From: Bacteroidota bacterium
Lineage (GTDB): Bacteria; Bacteroidota; Bacteroidia; Chitinophagales; BACL12
Length of the DNA: 64,000 nt
Direction of reading: 5' to 3'
Assembly (NCBI GenBank): GCA_016706255.1
Contig: JADJJZ010000001.1
Location: 186,001 to 250,000 of the forward strand
Shown: positions 51,995 through 60,880 of the stretch, piece after piece
Layout: every line of letters begins with the position of its first letter
Numbering within the stretch: position 1 is the first letter of the stretch
Translations under genes and position numbers: made by a program
Notes under the pieces: model-generated
What the model saw: only the letters and a program-made list of their open reading frames with translations
What the model was told of the DNA's origin: nothing
The model's database searches: none

Positions 51995-53983
51995 TTATGT
52001 TAGTAATTCTGTAGCCACGTCAGATTTAATGTTTCCAACCACAAAGGCATCTTTATTCAAAACTCTAAATTCAATCGTTGTCCATATGTCAATGATTACA
52101 GATGTCTTGATTAACAGTAATGCTTCGGCATCTGTTAAAACTGTTCCGTCTTCGGTTGTAGTCCACTTAGTTCTGTTCTCACTCAGTTTTCTTTGAGCTT
52201 CGGCATCTTCTACTTGAAAAACCTCAACTGTTAATTCGTTCTCAAACCAGTTTTCATTCGTCTTGTAAAGCATTTTAAATGCCTGTTGGAAATTGCAGAT
52301 TAGAATTCTGCTTTTAAGAAAATCACTGAATGAGCTGTAAATAGGAATTCCATCAAATGTTCCAATCAGGAAAAAAGCCAAGTCGTTATCAGGTTGCGGC
52401 TCATTTAGTTTTGAAACAAATCTTTTGCTGTCCAACAAATCTTTGTCTCTATAACCGTATTCGGGTGCAAGTAAAATTAAATCGGGCTGAAAGCTTTTCT
52501 TTTCAAGCTCTTTTAAACCAGCATCAAGTATCTGCAAAGCATTTGTACCATTTACTTTATTGAATTCGCCTTGGAGTATTGTGCTAAAAAAATAATTGTC
52601 TTCCCATCTGCCTGTTTGCCCTCCGATTTGGTCAATGCCATACATGTGCTGATTGTTTTCTTTGGTGAACATCATTTTCGCTTTCTCAAAAACTGTTCGC
52701 TGCCCGATGCGTTTCAATTCAACCTCCTGACCAGTTACATCCTCTGAATTCCCAAACTGTTTAAACATTCTGTGCATTCTTGCTTGTGACTTCCATGCTT
52801 TGCCGATGATGTTTTTAAAATCGGTAATGAATGGTTGATGTAGCGGTGCAATTGCAACTGCTCTGTCCTTATCGTTAATGCTTTTTCTTTTCACTAGTTC
52901 AAAATCCTTAAGAATGTCTTTTGAATTTGATTGGAGGTCCTCAATCCCATTTTTATTCAATAATTTTTTCCATTTCGCAAAATTCTTTTCAAAGTATTCA
53001 GCAGTTCGTTTTAGCTCATCAAAGAGAAATTTTGCTTGGCTTATTTCCTCAGCATCCAATTCATTGAGATTAAAGAATACTTTCTTTTCCCTTATCTGGT
53101 CAGCCATGAATCCGAAAGTCATCCAATCGTAAGGTTGCGGTGGTGAATAAACTTTTCCTGAATGCCTTTCCATGAAATCCCATTCACTCCAACCCATGTA
53201 GAAGTTGCTTGCGTTTCCACGGAAAAATAAAATGTCATTAACCAAATCTTCCGAGTCAGCGTAAGGAATATTTAAGTGTTTGAGGAACTCCGTTGCAACA
53301 TCTTCTTTTATTTTATTTACTCGGTAGAGGTAATAAATCCAATACTTTATTCCAAGCAATACATGCCTTTTGTAATCGTCAAACGATTTTACAATTTTGT
53401 ATTCTTCTTTTTTCGTTTTAATAATTTCATCTTTGCTTCCATCAGCATTTTCCCTTTCCAAATTTTTTATTTCCCATTTCAAATCAAAATAATTTCCATA
53501 TCCAACATCTGAAATTTGTTCATACTCGTCCATTGCAAATTTGAATTGAGCAATATCCCCGTTCTGAACAATGTAATAGAGTAATCTGCTGAATCCTTCA
53601 AATGCGCTGTAGTAAAACCGATTTATGATTTTGCGTTCTTCAATCTCCTTACTTCGTCTCCCAGCAAAAGCAATATCAAACCATATAACTTCTTTCAAGT
53701 GAATTGCGGCCTGCTCCGAACAGAACAAATGAAGATCAGTGAGCGAAGGTTTTTGTTTTGCTTTTTTATAAGAAACGCTATAGAAGTAAGAAAAGAAAAA
53801 GATGTATTTCCGAAAATGATTAAGTGATTGGTAGCGAACGCTTGTCTGTAATACATGGCGGACAAAACTTTTTAATACACGAAAGGTTTCAGCATTATTG
53901 ATGTTAATTGATTTATCAATTGCTTTCCAAACATTTGAATCAATGCCGTCTGTAATGTCTGTATCATCTCCAAATAATCTCAT
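51995..53983 (-). CDS. Large protein of unknown function, second gene of a two-gene operon
   Basis: 662 residues, soluble, no signal peptide and no recognised domain. The middle is helical and charged, with coiled-coil-like stretches (about 190-225 and 345-400). A C-terminal alpha/beta part has FQPDLILLAPEYGYRDKDL, FFLIGTFDGIPIYSSF and RILICNFQQAFKMLYKTNE. The start codon overlaps the stop of the membrane protein gene by 4 bp (ATGA), which indicates obligate coupling. Its accessory location, between a Pycsar operon and cassette-like genes, suggests a defence or toxin role, but nothing in the sequence proves it. Confidence 0.7.
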   Translation of the reverse strand: MRLFGDDTDITDGIDSNVWKAIDKSININNAETFRVLKSFVRHVLQTSVRYQSLNHFRKYIFFFSYFYSVSYKKAKQKPSLTDLHLFCSEQAAIHLKEVIWFDIAFAGRRSKEIEERKIINRFYYSAFEGFSRLLYYIVQNGDIAQFKFAMDEYEQISDVGYGNYFDLKWEIKNLERENADGSKDEIIKTKKEEYKIVKSFDDYKRHVLLGIKYWIYYLYRVNKIKEDVATEFLKHLNIPYADSEDLVNDILFFRGNASNFYMGWSEWDFMERHSGKVYSPPQPYDWMTFGFMADQIREKKVFFNLNELDAEEISQAKFLFDELKRTAEYFEKNFAKWKKLLNKNGIEDLQSNSKDILKDFELVKRKSINDKDRAVAIAPLHQPFITDFKNIIGKAWKSQARMHRMFKQFGNSEDVTGQEVELKRIGQRTVFEKAKMMFTKENNQHMYGIDQIGGQTGRWEDNYFFSTILQGEFNKVNGTNALQILDAGLKELEKKSFQPDLILLAPEYGYRDKDLLDSKRFVSKLNEPQPDNDLAFFLIGTFDGIPIYSSFSDFLKSRILICNFQQAFKMLYKTNENWFENELTVEVFQVEDAEAQRKLSENRTKWTTTEDGTVLTDAEALLLIKTSVIIDIWTTIEFRVLNKDAFVVGNIKSDVATELLT

Positions 53984-55107
53984 TTCTGATGTTGCATTTG
54001 GTATTCGTAAAGTTTTGTTAAAGTATCAAGTAATGACTCAAGGTTTCTATATTTTCCCTGTTCACTATACTCTTCTAATTTTTCATCAAAGTACTTTCTC
54101 ATTTCATCAGTGTCTTTTGGCTTTTTAGGCTTCTGTTTAACAACAATGCTGAACCTTAGAATCAGTTTATCAAGCCAGGAATTCTTTTTAGCCTTATCCC
54201 AAATGAAATCATTGGCATTATTAGCGCTCATTTCCAAATTCAGCTTTCTATAAAAAAGTTTTTCTGCCTTTCTTTTCTTTTTGAAAAACCAAGAAACTCT
54301 TTTTAAGTTTAAATCGTGAATCAGTTTTTCTTTAGATTGCTTCTGCGAAATTTCTTCTTGCGATACTTCCGTGAATTCAATTTTTGGACTTCCACCATCC
54401 CATGCTTCTGCCCAGTCAAATTCTTTTGCATTGTTTGTATTCATCAAAGCGATGAATTCCTCGCTGCTGTACTTCCGCAAAAGAATTTGTTTGGTGTTTT
54501 CTCTTGCCTCTTTCATCAATTCGTCTTCAATTATTTTGGCAATGTATTTATCATTGGAAAAATTAAACACCGCACGAAACAGGAATGCAATTAAAAAAAG
54601 GATGAGTAATGCAAGATAGGTTCCTGCCATAACAACTCTTGTAAATTCAAAAGATGGAAGCGAATCACGCAATGTTGAAGCTGCTATAAAACAAGCGATA
54701 GTGCTAAGTGTTAAATAAATTATAGGATACAATAATGATTTTTTGAAAAGCAATCTGTAAACAAGGGCAGATTTAACAGCAAGATTGTTAAGTATGAAAC
54801 CAACTACTACCAATGTAATACTAATGATGGTGGCAATGTTTGCTGTTCGTTGGTCAACAATGTAAACTGCAGTTTCTGATTTGATGTCAATAATATTAAG
54901 CACTGAGATATCGATAAAAGGACTTATGATGAAAATCAGAAGGACACCCAAAAAAACAAACCAACCGTTTTTACTTTCAGAGATAAAACCTAGAAACCAC
55001 CTCCATCCCGATTTATGTATGGGGTCAAATAAATCTCTGTGCCTCTTTTTCATTTGAGAAATGACACGATGTCTTAGCCAATTTCTATTTGCTCGGAACG
55101 GATTCAT
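53980..55107 (-). CDS. Polytopic membrane protein, first gene of a two-gene operon
   Basis: 375 residues. Four hydrophobic segments lie at about 50-68 (WFVFLGVLLIFIISPF), 92-112, 125-145 and 158-180; the last 190 residues are charged and cytoplasmic, with a coiled-coil-like part. It resembles DUF2254-type membrane proteins only in layout. A downstream in-frame ATG at 55053 is possible. It is coupled by a 4-bp overlap to the large soluble protein. An attC-like palindrome lies about 95 bp upstream. A sensor-effector pair is plausible but unproven. Confidence 0.7.
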   Translation of the reverse strand: MNPFRANRNWLRHRVISQMKKRHRDLFDPIHKSGWRWFLGFISESKNGWFVFLGVLLIFIISPFIDISVLNIIDIKSETAVYIVDQRTANIATIISITLVVVGFILNNLAVKSALVYRLLFKKSLLYPIIYLTLSTIACFIAASTLRDSLPSFEFTRVVMAGTYLALLILFLIAFLFRAVFNFSNDKYIAKIIEDELMKEARENTKQILLRKYSSEEFIALMNTNNAKEFDWAEAWDGGSPKIEFTEVSQEEISQKQSKEKLIHDLNLKRVSWFFKKKRKAEKLFYRKLNLEMSANNANDFIWDKAKKNSWLDKLILRFSIVVKQKPKKPKDTDEMRKYFDEKLEEYSEQGKYRNLESLLDTLTKLYEYQMQHQK

Positions 55108-55201
55108 TTTTTACTTTGTATGTTTGTCCACTGGTCAAACTGGTTGTCCTCTATTTTTTTCTTGTCAGTCTGCACAAGCTGCATTGTTGTCAAGTAGCAT
55201 T

Positions 55202-55339
55202 GCCTATAACGTTTTGCAGCTACCCGAAGATGGCGATTTCGAAGCACTTCACTGTCAACCAAGCAGAAACTTTGATAGATGCACAAAGCTTGATTTAACC
55301 ACTGAAACGCCACTTTTGGGTAGGCGCTGTTATATGCGG
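55202..55339. other. Cassette-boundary palindrome (attC-like), about 138 bp
   Basis: The left arm GCCTATAACGTTTTGCAGCT and the TACCC and TGGCG blocks that follow pair imperfectly with GAAACGCCA, GGGTAGGCGC and TGTTATATGC of the right arm. The right part shares TTAACCACTGAAACGCC with a second palindrome at 56832. Such long imperfect palindromes are typical of folded single-strand recombination sites. No integrase is encoded in the window. Confidence 0.6.
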
Positions 55340-55348
55340 TTTTTTTGA

Positions 55349-55591
55349 TCATTCCTTTTTCAGTCCAAATAAATACCCTGCTACTGCTCCTAAAATTCCA
55401 ATACATGCAGACAGCTTGTCGCTTGGAATGTCAGTCAATGCAATAATTGCACTGAATCCTACAACCAGTGTTAATCCGTAAACTTTTAGATTAAATGGTC
55501 CAAATCCATCTTTCATTTTTTTTAATGCCCCTAATAGTGACCCAGCTGTCAAAACAGATATTGCTATCAATGCAATTGTGGTGTTTTCCAT
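55349..55591 (-). CDS. Small two-helix membrane protein
   Basis: 80 residues with helices at about 5-25 (TIALIAISVLTAGSLLGALK) and 35-55, plus a third weak one at 60-78 (IGILGAVAGYLFGLKKE). The sequence ISVLTAGSLLGAL is common among small membrane proteins in Bacteroidota accessory regions. It lies 15 bp after the 235-residue gene on the same strand, so they form one two-gene unit between two attC-like palindromes. Confidence 0.65.
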   Translation of the reverse strand: MENTTIALIAISVLTAGSLLGALKKMKDGFGPFNLKVYGLTLVVGFSAIIALTDIPSDKLSACIGILGAVAGYLFGLKKE

Positions 55592-55606
55592 TTTATTTCT
55601 TGTTGA

Positions 55607-56314
55607 TTAAAAACTCATAAAGGAAGATGTCAAGTTTATTAATAAATCAACTTCATCTTCTTTAATTGAGTCACTATGCTTTACATAAGTATTTTGGTAC
55701 TTGGAATAATAGTCTGTTAAGGTTCTAAACATATTGGTCAATTCTTTAGATGTTCCTCTTTGTTTTAAAAATTCAACTAAGGGCTCAAGCTGATTTTCTA
55801 AACTCTTTGAATTATTTAAAACCTGCTTTGCCACATATTCAAGAGAAAGCCTTAGGTCATCTAATAAATTCCGTTCGAATCTTGATTCATTCAATTTGTC
55901 AAGTGCTGATTGAAATAACTTAGCTGCTTCCGGAAAATCTTTTAAAAGTACTAGGTTTTCTTTTGCAAGATTAGCATTAATATTAGGACGTAGTATCGTA
56001 AAATCAAACGTTGGATTTAACTCACGAATTTCTTGCTCAGTAAAATATTTACATTTTATGTAGAATAGATTTACTGAACACATTTCTGGATTGTCTTTGT
56101 GCTGACATTTTAATAAGTGCTTTTCATAGGCTTTGTCAATTTGCTTGGCAACTTCATAAAGAAATATTAGCTTGTCAAGGTTGTCATAATAATCATACAG
56201 TGCCGTCTTCAAATCACTATTGAAGTCATTAACACCGTTGTATTCATGCTCATAGCCTTCAATTACCCTTGAAAACTTTGAGGCTTCATCTCTTATTATA
56301 GTTTCTGCGTTCAT
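55607..56314 (-). CDS. Soluble helical protein with an Abi-like C-terminal region
   Basis: 235 residues from the ATG at 56314 (an in-frame GTG lies at 56326). The whole protein is predicted helical. The C-terminal half, with NLLDDLRLSLEYVAKQVLNN, EPLVEFLKQRGTSKELTNMF and YSKYQNTYVKHSDSIKEDEV, resembles a C-terminal domain found in abortive-infection-type and TIR-associated proteins (recall, unverified). Together with the 80-residue membrane protein it makes a compact accessory cassette, perhaps a sensor plus membrane partner. Role not established. Confidence 0.6.
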   Translation of the reverse strand: MNAETIIRDEASKFSRVIEGYEHEYNGVNDFNSDLKTALYDYYDNLDKLIFLYEVAKQIDKAYEKHLLKCQHKDNPEMCSVNLFYIKCKYFTEQEIRELNPTFDFTILRPNINANLAKENLVLLKDFPEAAKLFQSALDKLNESRFERNLLDDLRLSLEYVAKQVLNNSKSLENQLEPLVEFLKQRGTSKELTNMFRTLTDYYSKYQNTYVKHSDSIKEDEVDLLINLTSSFMSF

Positions 56315-56345
56315 TCTTAAAATCACTTATAAATAGATTATTTAA

Positions 56346-56686
56346 GCAGGTTTCCCTTAAAAACCTTCTAATATCCCTCCAAAAATACATATATTGAGAA
56401 GCCAAGTGTTTTCTAATTCTCCACTTCTTCCACAAAAACTATATATAAATTACCCGCTATAATAATCCTGTCCAAAACTTTACTTTCAAACTTACAAATT
56501 TTTGGCTGACAGTGCCTATCCACCCCATCAAATTCACGGAAAACCGTTAATCCCCACCCTGTCACATTTTTCTAAAAATCCATCATCCCTTAATAATCAC
56601 GTTAACACAAAAATAAAACCCCCACCAACCCAACCACCAATCTCACTCCAATATACCCTGTCACAAAAAAGCAAATTATACGAAAA
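56346..56686. repeat. Left copy of the diverged direct repeat flanking the Hsp70 island
   Basis: Matches the copy at 62828-63132 in order and orientation. Shared blocks include AAGTGTTTTCTAATTCTCC, TTCACGGAAAACCGTTAA and CTGTCACAAAAAAGCAAA. The ACGG-AAAA-CCGT core is palindromic. No gene is seen from 56315 to 57179. Confidence 0.8.
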
Positions 56687-56831
56687 CCTAATTCCATGGT
56701 TACGTTAAAAACCTCACCTAACCCCTAGGGTTAAATGCTAATTCCTTTAAATCAAAGCTACCTGAGTATTTTCAAAGTTCCCAAGGCAATAATTAGTTCA
56801 AATATCAGCCGGATTCACTTTAGGGCAGAAT

Positions 56832-56965
56832 TTTAGCGGTTGGCGGCTTTGAGAAGAATCGGATTTCGGAGCTTAAAACTATCAACATTCCATAAAATTT
56901 GATGTGAAGTAGAATGTTCAGTTAACCACTGAAACCGTTTTTTTTTCAAAACCGCTGTTACCTGC
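56832..56965. other. Cassette-boundary palindrome (attC-like), second copy
   Basis: The left arm TTTTAGCGGTTGGCGGCTTT pairs with ACTGAAACCGTT and AAAACCGCTGTTA of the right arm. It shares TTAACCACTGAAAC with the palindrome at 55202. It lies downstream of the Hsp70 island and upstream of the 235-residue gene, so it could mark a cassette edge. Up to 57179 no gene is seen. Confidence 0.5.
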
Positions 56966-57179
56966 TTGCTTTCTGTCTGTCGTGTCGCTGAATGCCTTGT
57001 AAATATAGAGTTTCCGTGTCAATGTCTGTTGTGTTTGTCGGGCCGTGTGTCGGTGTATTTTTATTTTTTTTAGTGTTGGTAATTTTTAAAAAACAATTTT
57101 TATCTGGGTTGGCAAAGCAAACTCTTTTGCAATTTTTGGTCTGTGCTTTGGTTTGTGCGAATTGCATATGGGCTTACCT

Positions 57180-57491
57180 TTAGCGTGAGCTTTCCTTTTG
57201 TTTCATAAATATTGATATTAAAAGTCCTATTCCTACAACTACATCAACTATGTTCCATATCTCTCTGCCAAGCGCAATTTTGAAAAAAGGTTGAAATAGT
57301 AATGCAAGTCCACTGTAAATTATCATTTCTGTTTGGCTGCCTTTTTTGTTCGCCTGATAAGCTAAAATTGTAAAAGCAATTAGTCCTACAAACCTGACGA
57401 ACTGGTAATAACCGTAGGGCATATCAGCCAAACAGATAAAAAATAAAATCGCCAATACAATTTTAATGGTGCTAATCAAATTTAATTTCAT
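57180..57491 (-). CDS. Four-helix membrane protein (DUF6804-like)
   Basis: 103 residues with four hydrophobic segments (about 6-22, 32-48, 56-72, 80-97). The segment ADMPYGYYQFVRFVGLIAFT is the signature I associate with DUF6804. It overlaps the TerB-like gene by 20 bp and is the last gene of the Hsp70 operon. It could place the system at the membrane (inference). Confidence 0.7.
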   Translation of the reverse strand: MKLNLISTIKIVLAILFFICLADMPYGYYQFVRFVGLIAFTILAYQANKKGSQTEMIIYSGLALLFQPFFKIALGREIWNIVDVVVGIGLLISIFMKQKESSR

Positions 57492-57930
57492 CTGTAAATT
57501 CTTGATGTAAACCGTAATTATGGAAGTTAAGTAAATAGTCTATTTGTTTTGGGAATTTTACAATCAGGGTTTGCTCGTCTACTTTCAATTTTGACTTTGC
57601 CATTTGAAGAAATTTTAATTCCCTTGGTTGAACAACATTGTCCGCTTCCATAATGCGCAATAGCACTTCAATTAATAATATTTCTTGGTGTTCATTAAGG
57701 TTGCTTGTTCCTATTTCCTCTAGGTATTGATTTATTGCACCTTTACCGTTGGCTTTGATATTGTCAATATTATCTTGTAACGGTGCTTCAACGTCATATC
57801 CCATAAAATATATTTCATTGGTAACTATGGCTTTTATTTCTTCAATTTCTGTTTCCGCAATGTCACCATCACAAGCCATTGCCATAACAGCTGACTTAAA
57901 TAGGAAATCTTTAAAATCTTGATTTTTCAT
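57472..57930 (-). CDS. TerB-like acidic metal-binding protein
   Basis: 152 residues, all-helical and acidic. The TerB-family layout is visible: ACDGDIAETEIEEIKAIV near the N-terminus and IMEADNVVQPRELKFLQMAK in the C-terminal half, each with Asp/Glu clusters that can bind metal. TerB proteins link stress responses to the membrane in tellurite-type (ter) systems. It starts 11 bp after the Hsp70 gene and overlaps the next gene, so it is part of the same operon. Confidence 0.8.
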   Translation of the reverse strand: MKNQDFKDFLFKSAVMAMACDGDIAETEIEEIKAIVTNEIYFMGYDVEAPLQDNIDNIKANGKGAINQYLEEIGTSNLNEHQEILLIEVLLRIMEADNVVQPRELKFLQMAKSKLKVDEQTLIVKFPKQIDYLLNFHNYGLHQEFTDEIKFD

Positions 57931-57941
57931 TTTGTCGTTTT

Positions 57942-60437
57942 TTAAAGTCCAAAACCAATTTTTGTTGTTGCTTCTTTTTCAGCACCCTTTGGTAGCAAGT
58001 TAAGTAGTCCGCTATTTATTTCAGAAAGTCGTTCCCAATTTTGGCTTCCAATTGCAAAGTTCCCAGCATCAACCAAACTTTTTGCTTGCGCTTGGTCATT
58101 CATCTTTGTTTGATTGCTTTTACACCATTGAAAAATGCCTGTTAAAAATTTTGGAGTTCTCCATCTAATTCTTGATAGGATGCTGTGCATTTCATCAGAT
58201 TTTTCTTGAATTTTCAATGGGCTATTAGTTGCAAAAAAAGCGTTCTCTTGTGCAACTATGTCGTTGTATGTTTTGCGTTCGTGGTCGTTTCCGTTTTCTT
58301 CTAAAATCTTTAAACATTCCTCTTTAACTTCATAGTAATGTGCTTTTACCTGTTGAATCCTTTTGTTTTTAGTTGCACTATCTATCTCTTGTGCAATTTT
58401 TCGTTTTTTATCTTCAAGTTGATAACGCTTGTCTGTAACATCATCATTTGTGAGGTTCTCAGTTTCCTCACTTACTTTATCCATTTCATCTTTTAATTTT
58501 TTTAATGCACCTGCTGTTTCGTAATCTTCTTTGTTTGTTGCTTCTTGAATTTCCAATTCTAATTTTTCTGATAAATCCTCAACTTGTTCCTTTAGAAATT
58601 CAATAGGTGTATGCCTTTCTTTTGGATTGAAAGTTTGTTTAAACTCTTGGTCTGCCATGTTAAAATAAATGGAAATTGTAATGTCTCTTGATTCTGAAAT
58701 TGAAATAGTAATTTCTATATCAGAACCCTTAGCAATATCCCTTTTTATTTGCGTTCCCCTGATTTCCATAAACCCAATTCCTTTATTGGCTTCAGGCAAT
58801 GCTAAATGAGAACCCTCTAAAACATTGATATAGATAAAATCGAGATCGTTTCCTTTAATAATTCCTTTGTTTAGCGGAAAACTAATACCGTGTGAACGAA
58901 GCGGAAGAATTGAGTTTTTTTGGAATACAAGCTTTAATCTTGTTTTGCCAGGATTGTCATAATCGTCAACTTCCAAACAAATATCTTCAGGAATTGGCTG
59001 CCCACTGATTCCAAAACCACTGTTGATTCCAATTGGCTCTATGTCGGTTTCAATTAGATTGTTTTGCTCATCATAAACAGTAAGTGTAAAAAAATTGTAT
59101 GCTCCGTCAACTAATGGCAAATCTTCATTTATACGGTTGCTTAATTTCTTAATTCCAGAATCATAACCTCCGTCCTGTCTTTGTATACGGTAACTCAAAC
59201 CTGTTAAATCACCAGTTAATCTTGCAGCAAATAATTCTTCTTTTTCTTTAGATGCTTTGTTGTAAGATGCTTTTATTGAAATTGAGGTTTGCTTTTTATT
59301 GTTGTCGCTTTTTGAAATTTCTTTTGGTTTGGTAGCTGCATAATATGCCGCACCAATTGCTACTGCTGTTGTAGGGTCAATTTCACAATTTGAGGGTATT
59401 TGTAAAACTTCTTCAACACGACTACGAACGTATGGAATGTAAGTAGAGCCACCAACCATTAACGTAAATTGAACATCAATTGGTTTCAGTGAATTTCTTG
59501 TTATGATTTTTTTAATCATATCAATTGTTTCGTCAATATTCGGTTTGATTAATTCGTTAAACTCGGACCGTGTTATTACAATTTCCATATCTACCTCGTT
59601 TCCATCTTCATCTTCAAAACCGTCTATTACTATCTCTGCTGATGTTTTGGAAGACAAAGTTATTTTGGCTTCTTCTGCTCGTCTTAATAGCACGTAGTAT
59701 TTTGCATTAAATTTACCTGTCGCACTTTTCATTTCGTCTTCCAAATTGGAGAAACTATATTTTTCAAGGATTTTTGGAATAACTAATTTCTCAACTATCA
59801 TATTATCAAAATCAGCACCACCCAAAAAGTTGTCTCCTTCGTGGTCTAAAACCTTCATTTCTCCCTCTTTGATTTTTATTAGGGCAACATCAAAAGTTCC
59901 ACCTCCCAAATCGTAAACCAACCATTGCCCGTCTTTCATTTCTCTTTCCTTCTTCATATTAGCGTATGCTAAACTGGCTGCAATTGGCTCTTGAAGCAGA
60001 ACAACTTGTTTGAAACCCGCTTGTATTCCCGCTTCCTTGGTTGCATTGGATTGTATCGTGTCAAACGATGCCGGAATAGTAATTACAACTGCGTCTAACG
60101 TATCGCCTGTATTTACAAATGTTTTCAACTCTTTTAATACTTGGGCTGAAAGCTCAACAGGTGTTTTAGATTCATTGATTGATTTAATTTTAAAACTTTC
60201 AGCAGTTCCCATTTTCCTTTTGAAAACGCCAACAACACTTTTTGGGTCTTTTTCCAAAAATTCTTTGGCTTTGTTTCCAACTGTTATTTTGTCCTTTTTG
60301 TAGGAAACAACTGATGGCAAAGTGTTTCTGCCATAGTCTTGAGGGTTTGAAAAAATGATAACTTCTCCTTTTACAAACTTTGCAATAGCACTGTTTGTAG
60401 TACCTAAGTCAATTCCGAAATTGATTGTATTTTCCAT
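57942..60437 (-). CDS. Divergent Hsp70/DnaK family chaperone with a long C-terminal extension
   Basis: 831 residues, about 190 longer than DnaK. The nucleotide-binding domain (1-370) is intact: phosphate 1 IDLGTTNSAIAK (9-20), IPASFD (121-126), phosphate 2 VYDLGGGTFDVALI (174-187) and adenosine motif MVGGSTYIPYVRS (327-339). A beta-rich domain (about 390-610) replaces the canonical substrate domain, and a coiled-coil region (about 620-700) precedes an unrecognised C-terminal part. It lies between a GrpE-like and a TerB-like gene; a housekeeping DnaK would be expected elsewhere. Confidence 0.9.
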   Translation of the reverse strand: MENTINFGIDLGTTNSAIAKFVKGEVIIFSNPQDYGRNTLPSVVSYKKDKITVGNKAKEFLEKDPKSVVGVFKRKMGTAESFKIKSINESKTPVELSAQVLKELKTFVNTGDTLDAVVITIPASFDTIQSNATKEAGIQAGFKQVVLLQEPIAASLAYANMKKEREMKDGQWLVYDLGGGTFDVALIKIKEGEMKVLDHEGDNFLGGADFDNMIVEKLVIPKILEKYSFSNLEDEMKSATGKFNAKYYVLLRRAEEAKITLSSKTSAEIVIDGFEDEDGNEVDMEIVITRSEFNELIKPNIDETIDMIKKIITRNSLKPIDVQFTLMVGGSTYIPYVRSRVEEVLQIPSNCEIDPTTAVAIGAAYYAATKPKEISKSDNNKKQTSISIKASYNKASKEKEELFAARLTGDLTGLSYRIQRQDGGYDSGIKKLSNRINEDLPLVDGAYNFFTLTVYDEQNNLIETDIEPIGINSGFGISGQPIPEDICLEVDDYDNPGKTRLKLVFQKNSILPLRSHGISFPLNKGIIKGNDLDFIYINVLEGSHLALPEANKGIGFMEIRGTQIKRDIAKGSDIEITISISESRDITISIYFNMADQEFKQTFNPKERHTPIEFLKEQVEDLSEKLELEIQEATNKEDYETAGALKKLKDEMDKVSEETENLTNDDVTDKRYQLEDKKRKIAQEIDSATKNKRIQQVKAHYYEVKEECLKILEENGNDHERKTYNDIVAQENAFFATNSPLKIQEKSDEMHSILSRIRWRTPKFLTGIFQWCKSNQTKMNDQAQAKSLVDAGNFAIGSQNWERLSEINSGLLNLLPKGAEKEATTKIGFGL

Positions 60438-60449
60438 TTTGAATCCTTT

Positions 60450-60842
60450 TTAAAGATTAATTATTTTAGATTGAACTATAACTAAAGCAGGTTGAACAAT
60501 TACTTTTATTACTTTTTCATTTTCTTGATAAGCATAAAAGATAATCGGTTTTATTACTTCTATAATTTCAAGATTTTCAACACCTGTACCTGAAATTGTG
60601 GCTTCACAGTCAGTTCTTGTATCCGAATAGCTTTCGCCAATTGGATTATGATAAGTTAAACCAATAGTGGAACTACCCTTGAAAAACTCTTCTTCAAGTA
60701 TCCTTTTCATTTTATTGAGATTTCTTTGAATTGAATTCTCTTCTTTTAAGTTGGTTACTTTTTTCTCGATTTCAAATATCTGATTCATAAAATCTAGATA
60801 TGCTTGTGGCACTTTTACGGTGACTTTTTTTATTTCTTGCAT
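60450..60842 (-). CDS. Short GrpE-like nucleotide exchange factor
   Basis: 130 residues. A coiled coil (about 20-50, QIFEIEKKVTNLKEENSIQR) is followed by a compact beta domain with GLTYHNPIGESYSDTRTDCE and VIKVIVQPALVIVQ. This resembles the GrpE end region (P-x-G-E-x-F/Y; V-I-R-P-A-x-V-x-V), which binds the Hsp70 nucleotide domain. The long N-terminal helix of normal GrpE is much reduced. It starts 38 bp after the J-like gene and ends 12 bp before the Hsp70 gene, in keeping with a dedicated exchange factor. This is inference from pattern and context. Confidence 0.6.
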   Translation of the reverse strand: MQEIKKVTVKVPQAYLDFMNQIFEIEKKVTNLKEENSIQRNLNKMKRILEEEFFKGSSTIGLTYHNPIGESYSDTRTDCEATISGTGVENLEIIEVIKPIIFYAYQENEKVIKVIVQPALVIVQSKIINL

Positions 60843-60880
60843 ATTGTTTCGTTGTTAATTTTATACTTTCAAAATTTGTT

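Noticed and set aside
56502..56708. 68-residue forward frame
   Set aside because: It lies within the direct repeat that flanks the Hsp70 island, and the other repeat copy has no equivalent frame.
41500..57000. A standard integron
   Set aside because: Boundary palindromes are attC-like, but no integrase gene or attI is in the window and core sites do not cleanly match the usual consensus.
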